64,000 nucleotides of DNA from Ideonella margarita (GTDB lineage Bacteria > Pseudomonadota > Gammaproteobacteria > Burkholderiales > Burkholderiaceae_C). The stretch is from contig NZ_JBBUTI010000002.1 of the NCBI RefSeq assembly GCF_038066635.1, positions 248,001 through 312,000 on the forward strand, read 5' to 3'. The position numbers were made by a program, and so were the translations under genes. The notes below the pieces were generated by a model that saw nothing but the letters and a program-made list of their open reading frames with translations, had not been told where the DNA came from and did not search any database. Of the stretch, positions 8,963 to 17,288 are shown one piece after another (within the stretch, counting starts at the first letter, position 1; each line of letters starts with the position of its first letter).

Positions 8963-9910
8963 TCAGGCGGCCAGGTGCAAGCGGGCATTGGCCATGTCGA
9001 GCGTGACGCGCCAGCCGCCGAGGGCGGCCATCGGCAAGCGGCCCGCCACGGGGCGGCCCACCTGCGCGGACAGGTCTTGCAGCGTGCGCTCAGGCGTGAC
9101 GCTGAACCACACCGGCCCGCTGCTCAGCCCGGCCATCTGCACGGCGGGCACCTGGATCCAGGCGCCTTGGGTGTGGCGGTCGGCGGCGTCCAGCCACGGC
9201 CAGTCAGGGTGGGCGCTGCGCCAGCGCGCGGCGATTGATTCACTGATCTGCCCGACGCTGACGGGCAAGGCGGCACCGCCCGATCTGGCCGCAGCGGCGC
9301 GCTGGGCCGCAGGCGTGGCGAAGGCGGCAGCCGCGGTGTCGAACAACAAGATCAGCGGCTCACCGGCCACCTGCACATCGGTGGTGGCCAGGCCGGATTC
9401 GCGGTGCATGGCCAGCGCCCAGGTGGCGGCCTTGCCGGCGGCCGGCGGCGTGCCGAGTGCGAAGGTGCCGTCGCGGGCGTCCAGCGTCCAGCAGCGGCCA
9501 GCCAGCCAGGGTGCGCCCAGCACCAGCTCGGCACCGTCGAGCCAGGCTTGCTCAGCGAGGCCCACGGCCATGTAGGTCAGGCTAGGCGGCTGGCTGCCCC
9601 CCAGCGGTGCGGGCAGGCCGCTCTGGCCGGCCACCGCGGGCCAGGCACTGCGCGGTGCGGCCATGCGGGCACCGGTGCTGCGCTGCGCGCCAAGCCGGGC
9701 GCCCAGGGCTTCAACACCCCACAGGCCGCTGGCCGATGCCACCAGCGCCCGCACGGTGTTGCCGCTGCCGGTCTGGATGTCGAGCATGGGCCGGCCGCCC
9801 TGCCAGCGGGCACGCCAGCCGGCCGCCGGCAGCGCCAGCAAATCAGCGGGCGTGGCAAGGCCAGCCACAACGGCGGGCAGGCAACTCAGGGCAGTTCGTC
9901 GCAGCACCAT
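8963..9910 (-). CDS. putative secreted protein resembling a degenerate two-lobed aspartic protease
   Basis: A 315-residue protein with a likely N-terminal export signal (Arg-Arg then a hydrophobic stretch ending near residue 25). Two segments resemble the lobes of pepsin-like proteases: LVASASGLWGVEA with ASA where DTG/DSG is expected, and LILLFDTAAAAF with DTA in place of DTG. Between them, LVLGAPWLAGRCWTLDARDG resembles the usual ILG-fold strand. Without proper DTG motifs it is probably not an active protease. The gene sits inside the liu operon between liuB and liuC. The relation to aspartic proteases is an inference by eye. Confidence 0.6.
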   Translation of the reverse strand: MVLRRTALSCLPAVVAGLATPADLLALPAAGWRARWQGGRPMLDIQTGSGNTVRALVASASGLWGVEALGARLGAQRSTGARMAAPRSAWPAVAGQSGLPAPLGGSQPPSLTYMAVGLAEQAWLDGAELVLGAPWLAGRCWTLDARDGTFALGTPPAAGKAATWALAMHRESGLATTDVQVAGEPLILLFDTAAAAFATPAAQRAAAARSGGAALPVSVGQISESIAARWRSAHPDWPWLDAADRHTQGAWIQVPAVQMAGLSSGPVWFSVTPERTLQDLSAQVGRPVAGRLPMAALGGWRVTLDMANARLHLAA

Positions 9911-9925
9911 GGCAGCCTCGATGTC

Positions 9926-11560
9926 TTACATGCGGAAGACGCCGAACTTCGCGTCGGGGATGGGCGCGTTGAGGCTGGCACTCAGGCCCAGCGCCAGCAC
10001 GCGGCGGGTATCGACCGGGTCGATCACACCATCGTCCCACAGGCGGGCGCTGGCAAAGTAGGGGTGGCCCTGGGCTTCGTACTGGTCGCGGATCGGCGCC
10101 TTGAAGGCCGCTTCTTCCTCCGCACTCCACTGCCCGCCCTTGCCTTCAATGCCGTCACGCTTGACGGTGGCCAGCACGCTGGCCGCCTGCTCGCCACCCA
10201 TCACCGAGATGCGCGCATTCGGCCACATCCACAGGAAGCGCGGGCTGAAGGCGCGACCGCACATGCCGTAGTTGCCGGCGCCGAAGCTGCCACCAATGAT
10301 CACGGTGAACTTGGGCACGTTGGCGCAGGCCACGGCCGTCACCATCTTGGCGCCGGCGCGGGCAATGCCTTCGTTCTCGACCTTGCGGCCCACCATGAAG
10401 CCGGTGATGTTCTGCAGGAACACCAGCGGGATCTTGCGCTGGCAGCACAGCTCGATGAAGTGCGCGCCCTTGTTGGCGCTTTCGGTGAACAGGATGCCGT
10501 TGTTGGCGACGATGCCCACCGGCATGCCTTCGATGTGGGCGAAGCCGCACACCAGCGTGCTGCCGTAGCGCGCCTTGAATTCGTCGAACTCGGAGCCGTC
10601 GACCACGCGGGCGATGATCTCGCGCACATCAAACGGCTTGCGGGTGTCGGTGGGAATCACGCTCAGCAGGTCAGCCGGCTCATGCAGCGGCGGGCGTGGC
10701 TCGGTCAGGCGCAGCGGCATGTCCTTGCGCCAGTTCAGGTTCGACACGATCTGGCGGGCCAGCGCCAGCGCATGCAGGTCGTTGTCGGCCAGGTGGTCGG
10801 CCACGCCCGACAGGCGGGTGTGCACATCGCCACCGCCCAGGTCTTCGGCGCTCACCACCTCGCCGGTGGCGGCCTTCACCAGCGGCGGGCCGCCCAGGAA
10901 GATCGTGCCCTGCTGCTTGACGATGATGGTCTCGTCGCTCATGGCCGGCACATACGCACCGCCGGCCGTGCACGAGCCCATCACCACCGCAATTTGCGGC
11001 ACGCCCTGGGCCGACAGGTTGGCCTGGTTGTAGAAGATGCGGCCGAAGTGGTCGCGGTCCGGAAAGACGTCGTCCTGGTTGGGCAGGTTGGCGCCGCCCG
11101 AATCCACCAGGTAGATGCACGGCAGACGGTTCTGCGCAGCAACCTCCTGGGCGCGCAGGTGCTTCTTCACCGTCAGCGGGTAGTAGGTGCCACCCTTCAC
11201 CGTGGCGTCGTTGCAGACGATCACGCATTCCACACCGGCGATGCGGCCGATGCCGGCGATCATGCCGGCGCTGGGCGCGGCGTCACGCGTGCCGCCCTGC
11301 CCGTCTTTCTCGGCGTACATGCCGAGCGCGGCCAGCGGGGCGATCTCAAGGAACGGCGTGTCGGGGTCGAGCAGCAGTTCGACGCGGTCACGCGGCAGCA
11401 GCTTGCCGCGGCTCAGGTGCTTGGCCCGCGCGGCTTCACCGCCGCCCTGGGCGATGGCCGTCAGCTTGGCTCGGAGGTCGTCGACCAGCGCACGCATGGC
11501 GGCCGCATTGGCCTGCGATTCAGCCGATCGCGGATTGATGTGGGACGCAAGGACAGCCAT
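9926..11560 (-). CDS. liuB: methylcrotonoyl-CoA carboxylase beta subunit (carboxyltransferase)
   Basis: A 544-residue carboxyltransferase with two crotonase-like halves. Seen motifs include VDSGGANLPNQDDVFPDRDHFG, split here as VDSGGANLPNQ and DVFPDRDHFG, and GSCTAGGAYVPAMSDE in the N-terminal half; GFMVGRKVENEGIARAGAKM and GSFGAGNYGMCGRAF in the C-terminal half. All are standard in MCC beta subunits. It transfers the carboxyl group from LiuD biotin to 3-methylcrotonyl-CoA. The ATG at 11560 has GGAG 6 bases upstream. It follows liuA by 73 bases. Confidence 0.96.
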   Translation of the reverse strand: MAVLASHINPRSAESQANAAAMRALVDDLRAKLTAIAQGGGEAARAKHLSRGKLLPRDRVELLLDPDTPFLEIAPLAALGMYAEKDGQGGTRDAAPSAGMIAGIGRIAGVECVIVCNDATVKGGTYYPLTVKKHLRAQEVAAQNRLPCIYLVDSGGANLPNQDDVFPDRDHFGRIFYNQANLSAQGVPQIAVVMGSCTAGGAYVPAMSDETIIVKQQGTIFLGGPPLVKAATGEVVSAEDLGGGDVHTRLSGVADHLADNDLHALALARQIVSNLNWRKDMPLRLTEPRPPLHEPADLLSVIPTDTRKPFDVREIIARVVDGSEFDEFKARYGSTLVCGFAHIEGMPVGIVANNGILFTESANKGAHFIELCCQRKIPLVFLQNITGFMVGRKVENEGIARAGAKMVTAVACANVPKFTVIIGGSFGAGNYGMCGRAFSPRFLWMWPNARISVMGGEQAASVLATVKRDGIEGKGGQWSAEEEAAFKAPIRDQYEAQGHPYFASARLWDDGVIDPVDTRRVLALGLSASLNAPIPDAKFGVFRM

Positions 11561-11633
11561 GCGGGGCTCCGTTTCAGCAGGGGTGCAAGGGACACAGCAG
11601 TGATGTGGGCGGCGCACCGCCCACATCAGGCGC

Positions 11634-12806
11634 TCACAGCGTTTCGGCGAACAGCTCGCGGCCGATCAGCATGCGGCGGATCTCGCTGGTGCCTGCACCG
11701 ATTTCATACAGCTTCGCGTCGCGCCACAGGCGGCCCGTGGGGTACTCGTTGGTGTAGCCCACGCCACCCAGCGCCTGGATGGCTTCACCCGCCATCCAGG
11801 TGGCCTTCTCGGCGGTGTAGAGGATGACGCCGGCAGCGTCCTTGCGCAGCGTGCGGGCATGGTCGCCGCGGTCGCAGGCCTGGGCCACGGCATAGGCGTA
11901 GGCGCGGCAAGCCTGGAAGGTGGAATACATGTCGGCCAGCTTGCCCTGCATCAGCTGGAATTCGCCGATGGCCTGGCCAAACTGCTTGCGCTCATGCACG
12001 AAGGGCACGACCACGTCCATGCAGGCGGCCATGATGCCCAGCGGGCCACCGGAGAGCACCACGCGCTCGTAATCGAGGCCGCTCATCAGCACCTTGGCGC
12101 CGTTGCCCTCACCGCCCAGCACGTTCTCGGCCGGCACTTCGCAGTTGTCGAAGAACAGCGGGAAGGTGTTGGAGCCGCGCATGCCGAGCTTGTCCAGGTG
12201 CTCACCCTTGGTGAAGCCCTTGAAGCCCTTTTCGATGATGAAGGCGGTCATGCCGCGGGCGCCCATCTGCGGCTCGGTCTTGGCATAGACCACCAGGGTG
12301 TCGGCATCGCCGCCGTTGGTGATCCACATCTTGCTGCCGTTCAGCACATACACGTCGCCGCGGCGTTCGGCGCGCAGCGTCATGCTGATCACGTCGGAGC
12401 CGGCACCCGGCTCGCTCATCGCCAGTGCGCCCACCTGCGTGCCGGCGATCAGGCCCGGCAGGTACTTGCGCTTCTGCGCTTCGGTGCCATTGCGGTGGAT
12501 CTGGTTCACGCACAGGTTGCTGTGGGCGCCGTAGCTCAGGCCCACCGACGCACTGGCGCGGCTGATTTCTTCCATCGCCACCATGTGGGCCACGTAGCCC
12601 ATGCCGGTCCCGCCGTAGGCCTCATCAACCGTCAGACCATGCACGCCCAACTCACCCAGCTTCTGCCACATGTCGGCCGGGAACAGGTTGTCGCGGTCGA
12701 TCTGCGCGGCGCGCGGCGCGATCTCGTTCTGCGCGAAGTCGCGCACCGCGTCGCGCAGGGCGGCGATGTCGTCACCGAGCGGGAAGGTGAAAGTGGATTC
12801 GAACAT
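11634..12806 (-). CDS. liuA: isovaleryl-CoA dehydrogenase
   Basis: A 390-residue acyl-CoA dehydrogenase. Its catalytic glutamate lies in SGLDYERVVLSGG, the position and context specific to isovaleryl-CoA dehydrogenases rather than the C-terminal Glu of short/medium-chain enzymes. Other family motifs are AMSEPGAGSDV, WITNGGDADTLVVYAKT and ALGGVGYTNEYP. It oxidises isovaleryl-CoA to 3-methylcrotonyl-CoA, passing electrons to ETF. AAGGAG stands 5 bases before the ATG at 12806, one of the best ribosome-binding sites in the window. It is the first gene of the liu operon and faces the TetR gene. Confidence 0.96.
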   Translation of the reverse strand: MFESTFTFPLGDDIAALRDAVRDFAQNEIAPRAAQIDRDNLFPADMWQKLGELGVHGLTVDEAYGGTGMGYVAHMVAMEEISRASASVGLSYGAHSNLCVNQIHRNGTEAQKRKYLPGLIAGTQVGALAMSEPGAGSDVISMTLRAERRGDVYVLNGSKMWITNGGDADTLVVYAKTEPQMGARGMTAFIIEKGFKGFTKGEHLDKLGMRGSNTFPLFFDNCEVPAENVLGGEGNGAKVLMSGLDYERVVLSGGPLGIMAACMDVVVPFVHERKQFGQAIGEFQLMQGKLADMYSTFQACRAYAYAVAQACDRGDHARTLRKDAAGVILYTAEKATWMAGEAIQALGGVGYTNEYPTGRLWRDAKLYEIGAGTSEIRRMLIGRELFAETL

Positions 12807-12841
12807 GCGGTCTCCTTGTAGGTGCCCCGCAGCCCGCGGGG

Positions 12842-12856
12842 TTGAGTCATCCTCAA
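12842..12856. promoter_or_regulatory. probable TetR operator, liuA-proximal copy
   Basis: TTGAGTCATCCTCAA is an inverted repeat (TTGAG-N5-CTCAA) 36 bases upstream of the liuA start. It differs at only two positions from the perfect palindrome beside the tetR start 103 bp away. Two near-identical sites between divergent genes are the usual layout for autoregulated TetR control. Confidence 0.65.
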
Positions 12857-12944
12857 TACAAACCCGTAGGCCACGCGCGGAGCGCAAGCCTCAGGCTGCA
12901 TGGGCGCCAATCTAGCAGCCGCCAGCTTGCTGCACAAGCTATTT

Positions 12945-12959
12945 TTGAGTAATACTCAA
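12945..12959. promoter_or_regulatory. probable TetR operator, tetR-proximal copy
   Basis: TTGAGTAATACTCAA is a perfect 15-bp palindrome (7-bp arms, one central base). It ends three bases before the ATG of the TetR gene at 12963. That leaves no room for a ribosome-binding site, so the message may be leaderless or the true start may be elsewhere. Binding here should repress tetR itself. Confidence 0.7.
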
Positions 12960-12962
12960 CTT

Positions 12963-13676
12963 ATGCCCGAAGCCACCCAAACCCCGAGCACCACGCCGCC
13001 TGCGGCCCGCCGCGGCGCCGCCAGCGCCAAGAGCGAGCAGCGCATCCGCGACATCCTGCGCGTGGGCCGCGAGGTCTTCGCCGAAAAGGGGTATGAGCAC
13101 GCCACGACGATCGAGATCGCCCAGCGCCTGGGCATCTCCGAGGCCACGGTGTTCACCTATTTCCGTGGCAAGCGCGAGCTGTGCGTGCGGGTGATCGGCG
13201 ACTGGTACGACGAGATCATCGGCGCCATGGCCGCCGCCCTGCCGGCCGACGGCACGGCCCGGGCGCAGCTGGCCGTGTTCATGCACACCCACCTGCGACT
13301 GTTCCTGATCCAGGGCACTGGCCTGTGCGCGCTGGTGCTGTCAGAAGGCCGCAGCAAGGGCCCGGGGCTAGGGGACGCCATCAAGCCGCTGCAGCGGCGC
13401 TACACGGTGGCGCTGATGGACCTGCTGGCGCGTGGCCAGCAGGCGGGCGAGATCCGTACCGACATGCCCTTGCGGCTGATGCGCACCATGGTGCTGGGCC
13501 CGATGGAGCATGTGCTGTGGGAAGCCGTGGCGCAGGACAAGCCGATCGACAGCGAGCGCACCGCCGAAGCGCTGGTGCAGATGGTGTGGGCGGCGATCAG
13601 CGCCGGCGACACCGAGGTGCAGCAGCTGCGGCAGCTGCGCACCGACCTGCAGGGCGCACTGACCCGGGCGGGCTGA
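12963..13676 (+). CDS. TetR/AcrR family transcriptional regulator of the liu operon
   Basis: A 237-residue protein with an N-terminal helix-turn-helix (ATTIEIAQRLGISEATVFTYF, shown here as ATTIEIAQRLGI plus SEATVFTYFRGKREL) and a variable ligand-binding C-terminal domain. It is divergent from liuA, with two matching palindromes between them, so it most likely represses liuA-E and itself, with an acyl-CoA as plausible inducer. A TetR-type regulator named LiuQ has been described for branched-chain degradation genes in betaproteobacteria; this could be its equivalent, but identity is not proven. The frame stays open upstream to about 12900, but the palindrome would then be coding. Confidence 0.9.
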   Translation: MPEATQTPSTTPPAARRGAASAKSEQRIRDILRVGREVFAEKGYEHATTIEIAQRLGISEATVFTYFRGKRELCVRVIGDWYDEIIGAMAAALPADGTARAQLAVFMHTHLRLFLIQGTGLCALVLSEGRSKGPGLGDAIKPLQRRYTVALMDLLARGQQAGEIRTDMPLRLMRTMVLGPMEHVLWEAVAQDKPIDSERTAEALVQMVWAAISAGDTEVQQLRQLRTDLQGALTRAG

Positions 13677-13700
13677 AGCCAGCTCCGCCGGTAGCAGCGC

Positions 13701-14783
13701 TCAGGCGCTGGCCGCAGCCGGCACCACGCGCGGCGTGGCCGGTCGGCTGAACAGCTTGTTCAGGCCCACACCCGCCATCAGGCTCAAGCCCCAGGCGGCC
13801 ATCAGGCCCATGAAGTTGATGGGCAGCGAATCAGGCCACCAGTTGTGCACCACGGCGCCCACCAGCAGGCTGACCGGGTAGTGCATCAGGAACACCTCGT
13901 ACGAGATGCCCGAGAGCCAGCGCGCCAGCGGCATCAGGGCCGACGCCGCCAGCGTGCGGCCACCCAGGCCGCTGCCCAGCCACACGGCCATGGCACCGGC
14001 CAGCGCGATGCGGCTGCGCCAGTCCACCCACAGCGCCACGCCCACCACGGCCGCCAGCGCCAGCAGCCAGCCCGCCCGGTAGCGGCGCTGCCGCACCCAG
14101 TGGGCCAGCACGCCGAGGCCATAGCTGCCGAAGAAGTAGATCGCCCACATGTCGAGATCGGCATGGCGGTTGAAATCGCACAGCGACGCCACCACCAGCC
14201 CGCCAACCAGAGTCACGGCCACCGCGGCCAGGGCCCGGTCGCGCAGGCGCGTCAGCCGCAGCCCGGCACTGAGCACGGCCAGGCCGACGAACAGCTGCAG
14301 GTCGATCGCGACATACCAGAGGCCGACCGTCAGGGCGTCTTCGCCGACGATGTCCTGCAGGAACAGCGCATTGGCGAGGGCCTGTCGCCAGGTGGGCGCC
14401 GGCGGGGTGCTCGGGTCGTCCATCAGCCAGCGCGCCACCAGCGCGGCCAGCAGCGCTGCAGCCAATGCCACCAGGGCCGGCTTGGCCAGGCGCCAGTAGC
14501 GGGTCACGGCCAGTTCGGGCAAGGCCTGCCAGCGGGCCTGGGCCGCACGGGCGGGCTCAGGCATCAGGGAACGCGCAGCCAGGTAGCCACCGATCACCAG
14601 GAACAACTGCACCACGAGACGGGCCGGATCAGCCAGCCAGGCGAACACGTCAGGGGCCAGCGGGTCTGCCTCGCGGGCCATCGGGCCGTAGATCACCAGG
14701 TGGTGCAGGACGATCAACTGCGAAGCGACGGCCTTGCCCCAGTCCACCAGGGGCACGGAAGAAACACGGGAACGCGAAGACAT
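13701..14783 (-). CDS. acyltransferase 3 family membrane protein
   Basis: About 360 residues with roughly ten membrane helices. Family features are the N-terminal helix with SQLIVLHHLVIYG (conserved His), FLVIGGYLAARSL, and the C-terminal SYEVFLMHYPVSLLVG. Members transfer acyl groups to surface carbohydrates or peptidoglycan-linked sugars at the inner membrane. The target cannot be inferred, since no glycan genes are adjacent. The ATG at 14783 lacks a clear Shine-Dalgarno. The gene converges on tetR, 24 bases away. Confidence 0.85.
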   Translation of the reverse strand: MSSRSRVSSVPLVDWGKAVASQLIVLHHLVIYGPMAREADPLAPDVFAWLADPARLVVQLFLVIGGYLAARSLMPEPARAAQARWQALPELAVTRYWRLAKPALVALAAALLAALVARWLMDDPSTPPAPTWRQALANALFLQDIVGEDALTVGLWYVAIDLQLFVGLAVLSAGLRLTRLRDRALAAVAVTLVGGLVVASLCDFNRHADLDMWAIYFFGSYGLGVLAHWVRQRRYRAGWLLALAAVVGVALWVDWRSRIALAGAMAVWLGSGLGGRTLAASALMPLARWLSGISYEVFLMHYPVSLLVGAVVHNWWPDSLPINFMGLMAAWGLSLMAGVGLNKLFSRPATPRVVPAAASA

Positions 14784-15176
14784 CAGCGAAATCGACCATG
14801 CCGCCGCCCTTCCGGCTTGTGGCCAGCAGGCAGCAGCGCTTGAGTAGGGGGCCGGAGGCAGCGCAGGCACAGGCCGCACGCCTCAGGAAATGGGGGTGTC
14901 GCAGCAGCCATCAAAGCCTGCCGGCGAAACCGCGCATTCTAGGCGCGCGAGGCCTTCCCGTCACTGCCTCATCGTGTGGCAGCGCAAAGCTTTACCTTTG
15001 GAATCAGCGACTTGCAGCCGCGCCACACGGCTTGTCCACACCCTTGTCCACGGTGCACGGGGACAAAGCGCCGCACGCGGCACCTGTGGATAGCCGCTAC
15101 GCAATACCCACAGGGAAAACCCGAAGTTCGCTCCGTAGACTCGCGCCTCGCCCTTCAGCGTTCATCCGGAGCTTCC
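14784..15176. other. 393-bp divergent intergenic region with DnaA-box-like motifs
   Basis: This is the only gene-free stretch over 300 bases, between the acyltransferase gene (minus) and dctA (plus), and it should hold both promoters. The distal part has DnaA-box-like nonamers: TTGTCCACA (15032-15040), TTGTCCACG (15044-15052), TGTGGATAG (15085-15093, reverse of CTATCCACA) and a weaker TACCCACAG (15106-15114). No credible small ORF, terminator or RNA gene was seen. A sigma-54-like TGGCA at 14977 has wrong spacing. Confidence 0.4.
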
Positions 15177-16541
15177 ATGTCTGCCGCACGCACCCCGATC
15201 TATCGTTCCCTCTATGCCCAGGTGTTGGTGGCCATCGCCATCGGCATCGCCCTCGGCCATTTCGCGCCTGCGCTCGGCGAGCAGATGAAGCCGCTGGGTG
15301 ATGGCTTCATCAAGCTGATCAAGATGATCATCGCGCCGATCATCTTCTGCACGGTGGTGCTCGGCATCGCCGGCATGGAGAACATGAAGAAGGTCGGCAA
15401 GACCGGCGGCCTGGCGCTGCTGTACTTCGAGGTCGTGTCGAGCCTGGCGCTGGTCATCGGCCTGGTGGTGGTGAACCTGGTGCAGCCGGGTGCCGGCATG
15501 CATGTCGACCCCGCCCAGCTGGACACCAAGGGCATTGCCAACTACGTGGCACCGGGCAAGATGACCGGCACGGTCGACTTCCTGCTCAACGTGATCCCGA
15601 CCAGCGTGGTCGATGCATTCGCCAAGGGCGAGATCCTGCAGGTGCTGCTGTTCTCGGTGCTGTTCGGCTTTGCGCTGCAGAAGTTCGGCGGCAAGCACAA
15701 CATCGTCTTCACCTTCATCGACAAGCTCTCGCACGTGCTGTTCGCCATCGTCGGCGCCATCATGAAGGTGGCCCCGATCGGTGCCTTCGGCGCGATGGCC
15801 TTCACCATCGGCAAGTACGGCGTGGGCACCTTGCTGCAACTGGCCCAGCTGATGGGTGCGTTCTACGGCACCTGCCTGCTGTTCGTCTTCGGCGTGCTGG
15901 GCCTGATCGCCCGGGCGCACGGCTTCTCGATCGTCAAGTTCATCGCCTTCATCAAGGAAGAACTGCTGATCGTGCTGGGCACCTCGTCGAGCGAATCGGT
16001 GCTGCCGCGCATGATGCGCAAGATGGAACATGCCGGCGCCGAGAAGTCGGTGGTGGGCCTGGTGATTCCCACCGGCTACTCGTTCAACCTCGACGGCACC
16101 TCGATCTACCTGACGATGGCTGCGGTGTTCATCGCCCAGGCCACCGACACCCCGATGAGCCTGATGCAGCAGCTGACCCTGCTGGCCGTGCTGCTGCTGA
16201 CCAGCAAGGGCGCCGCCGGCGTGACGGGCTCCGGCTTCATCGTGCTGGCCGCCACGCTGAGCGCGGTGGGCGGCGTACCCGTGGCCGGCCTGGCGCTGAT
16301 CCTCGGCATCGACCGCTTCATGAGCGAAGCCCGCGCCCTGACCAACCTGGTGGGCAACGGCGTGGCCACGCTGGTGGTGGCCAAGTGGTGCGGCCAGCTC
16401 GATGAAACGCAATTGAAGGCCGCGCTGGTGGACCGCGCCCCGATGCCCGAAGCCGATGAAACCACGCTGACGGCCGCGATGCAGTCAGCCGGTCAATCGC
16501 TGCCGCTGGCGGTGCACGAAGCGGCACCCGGCGCGCGCTGA
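15177..16541 (+). CDS. dctA: dicarboxylate/amino acid:cation (Na+ or H+) symporter DctA
   Basis: A 454-residue DAACS-family carrier that imports C4-dicarboxylates such as succinate, fumarate and malate. Diagnostic motifs are the serine-rich reentrant loop GTSSSESVLPRMMRKME, the segment PTGYSFNLDGTSIYL, and GVTGSGFIVLAATL near HP2. The N-terminus is typical (SLYAQVLVAIAIGIALGHF). GGAG lies 5 bases before the ATG at 15177. No DctB/DctD two-component genes are nearby, so regulation is not evident. The HCCA isomerase gene converges 11 bases after its stop. Confidence 0.95.
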   Translation: MSAARTPIYRSLYAQVLVAIAIGIALGHFAPALGEQMKPLGDGFIKLIKMIIAPIIFCTVVLGIAGMENMKKVGKTGGLALLYFEVVSSLALVIGLVVVNLVQPGAGMHVDPAQLDTKGIANYVAPGKMTGTVDFLLNVIPTSVVDAFAKGEILQVLLFSVLFGFALQKFGGKHNIVFTFIDKLSHVLFAIVGAIMKVAPIGAFGAMAFTIGKYGVGTLLQLAQLMGAFYGTCLLFVFGVLGLIARAHGFSIVKFIAFIKEELLIVLGTSSSESVLPRMMRKMEHAGAEKSVVGLVIPTGYSFNLDGTSIYLTMAAVFIAQATDTPMSLMQQLTLLAVLLLTSKGAAGVTGSGFIVLAATLSAVGGVPVAGLALILGIDRFMSEARALTNLVGNGVATLVVAKWCGQLDETQLKAALVDRAPMPEADETTLTAAMQSAGQSLPLAVHEAAPGAR

Positions 16542-16552
16542 AACCAGGCGCC

Positions 16553-17158
16553 TCAGAACGGGCCCTGGCGCAGCCAGCGCTCGATCTGCTCCTTGCGGTC
16601 ATTGCCCCAGAACGGCTCGCCGTCGACCACCAGCCACGGCGCGCCGAACACACCCGCCGCCAAGGCCTGCTCATTGGCCTGCCGCAGACGGTCTTTCCAG
16701 ACCACAGCGCCCCAGGCGGCCTCGGCCGCCTCGGCATCCACGCCTGACTCTGCCGCCAGCGCCTTCAAGGCAGCCGGGTCATTCAGGGCGACACCGCGGG
16801 TGAAGTAGGCCCGGAAAGCCGCGCGGGCCCAGGCGGCTGCCGCTTCCGATCCTTGCGTGTCGTGCAGCCACCAGAACACCCGTGCCGCGTTGTGGCTGGC
16901 GATCGGGAAAGGCTCGGGCTGCACATACGGCACGCGCTCATGGCGCGCCGATCGGGCGAAATCGCGCAGCGTGTATTCACGCTTCAACGGGTACGAGACC
17001 GGGCTCTTCAGCTCGGCCGCCTGGAACGTCACGCCGAGCAGCATGGCGTGGCGGCGCACGGTGCGGCCATGGCGCGCGGCCAGGGCATCCACCCACTCGT
17101 TGGCGATGTAGGCGTAGGGCGACGAGAAGTCGAAATAGAAATCAATGGCAGAAGGCAT
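16553..17158 (-). CDS. 2-hydroxychromene-2-carboxylate isomerase (DsbA-like, kappa-class GST fold)
   Basis: A 201-residue thioredoxin-fold protein with DFYFDFSSPYAYIAN at the N-terminus; the serine in SSPYAY is the glutathione-contacting active residue of the HCCA isomerase family. The C-terminal GVFGAPWLVVDGEPFWGNDR is the family's second signature. Members isomerise ring products in naphthalene-type aromatic degradation, but many homologues outside such pathways act on unknown substrates. No aromatic degradation genes are adjacent, so the precise reaction is uncertain. Start at 17158. Confidence 0.88.
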   Translation of the reverse strand: MPSAIDFYFDFSSPYAYIANEWVDALAARHGRTVRRHAMLLGVTFQAAELKSPVSYPLKREYTLRDFARSARHERVPYVQPEPFPIASHNAARVFWWLHDTQGSEAAAAWARAAFRAYFTRGVALNDPAALKALAAESGVDAEAAEAAWGAVVWKDRLRQANEQALAAGVFGAPWLVVDGEPFWGNDRKEQIERWLRQGPF

Positions 17159-17288
17159 GGGTGCACGTTAGCCCGTGCAAGCCCCTGCCGTGGCTCGGGG
17201 TTTTCCGGGGCGTGAGCACATCGACGCGCCTTGAGGTCAATTGACACTGCGCAGTCGGCGCCGCGCCACACGCGACAGAATCGGTGGC

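Noticed and set aside
14977..14990. Possible sigma-54 promoter (TGGCA followed by GC) upstream of dctA
   Set aside because: The GG to GC spacing is one base short of the strict -24/-12 requirement, and no DctD-type activator gene is near.
15032..15114. Replication origin
   Set aside because: DnaA-like boxes are present but there is no AT-rich unwinding element and no dnaA, dnaN, gyrB or parAB nearby.
15162..16412. Minus-strand open frame of 416 codons opposite dctA
   Set aside because: Composition (His/Gln/Asp/Glu-rich) is typical of reverse-complement shadow frames and dctA is certain.
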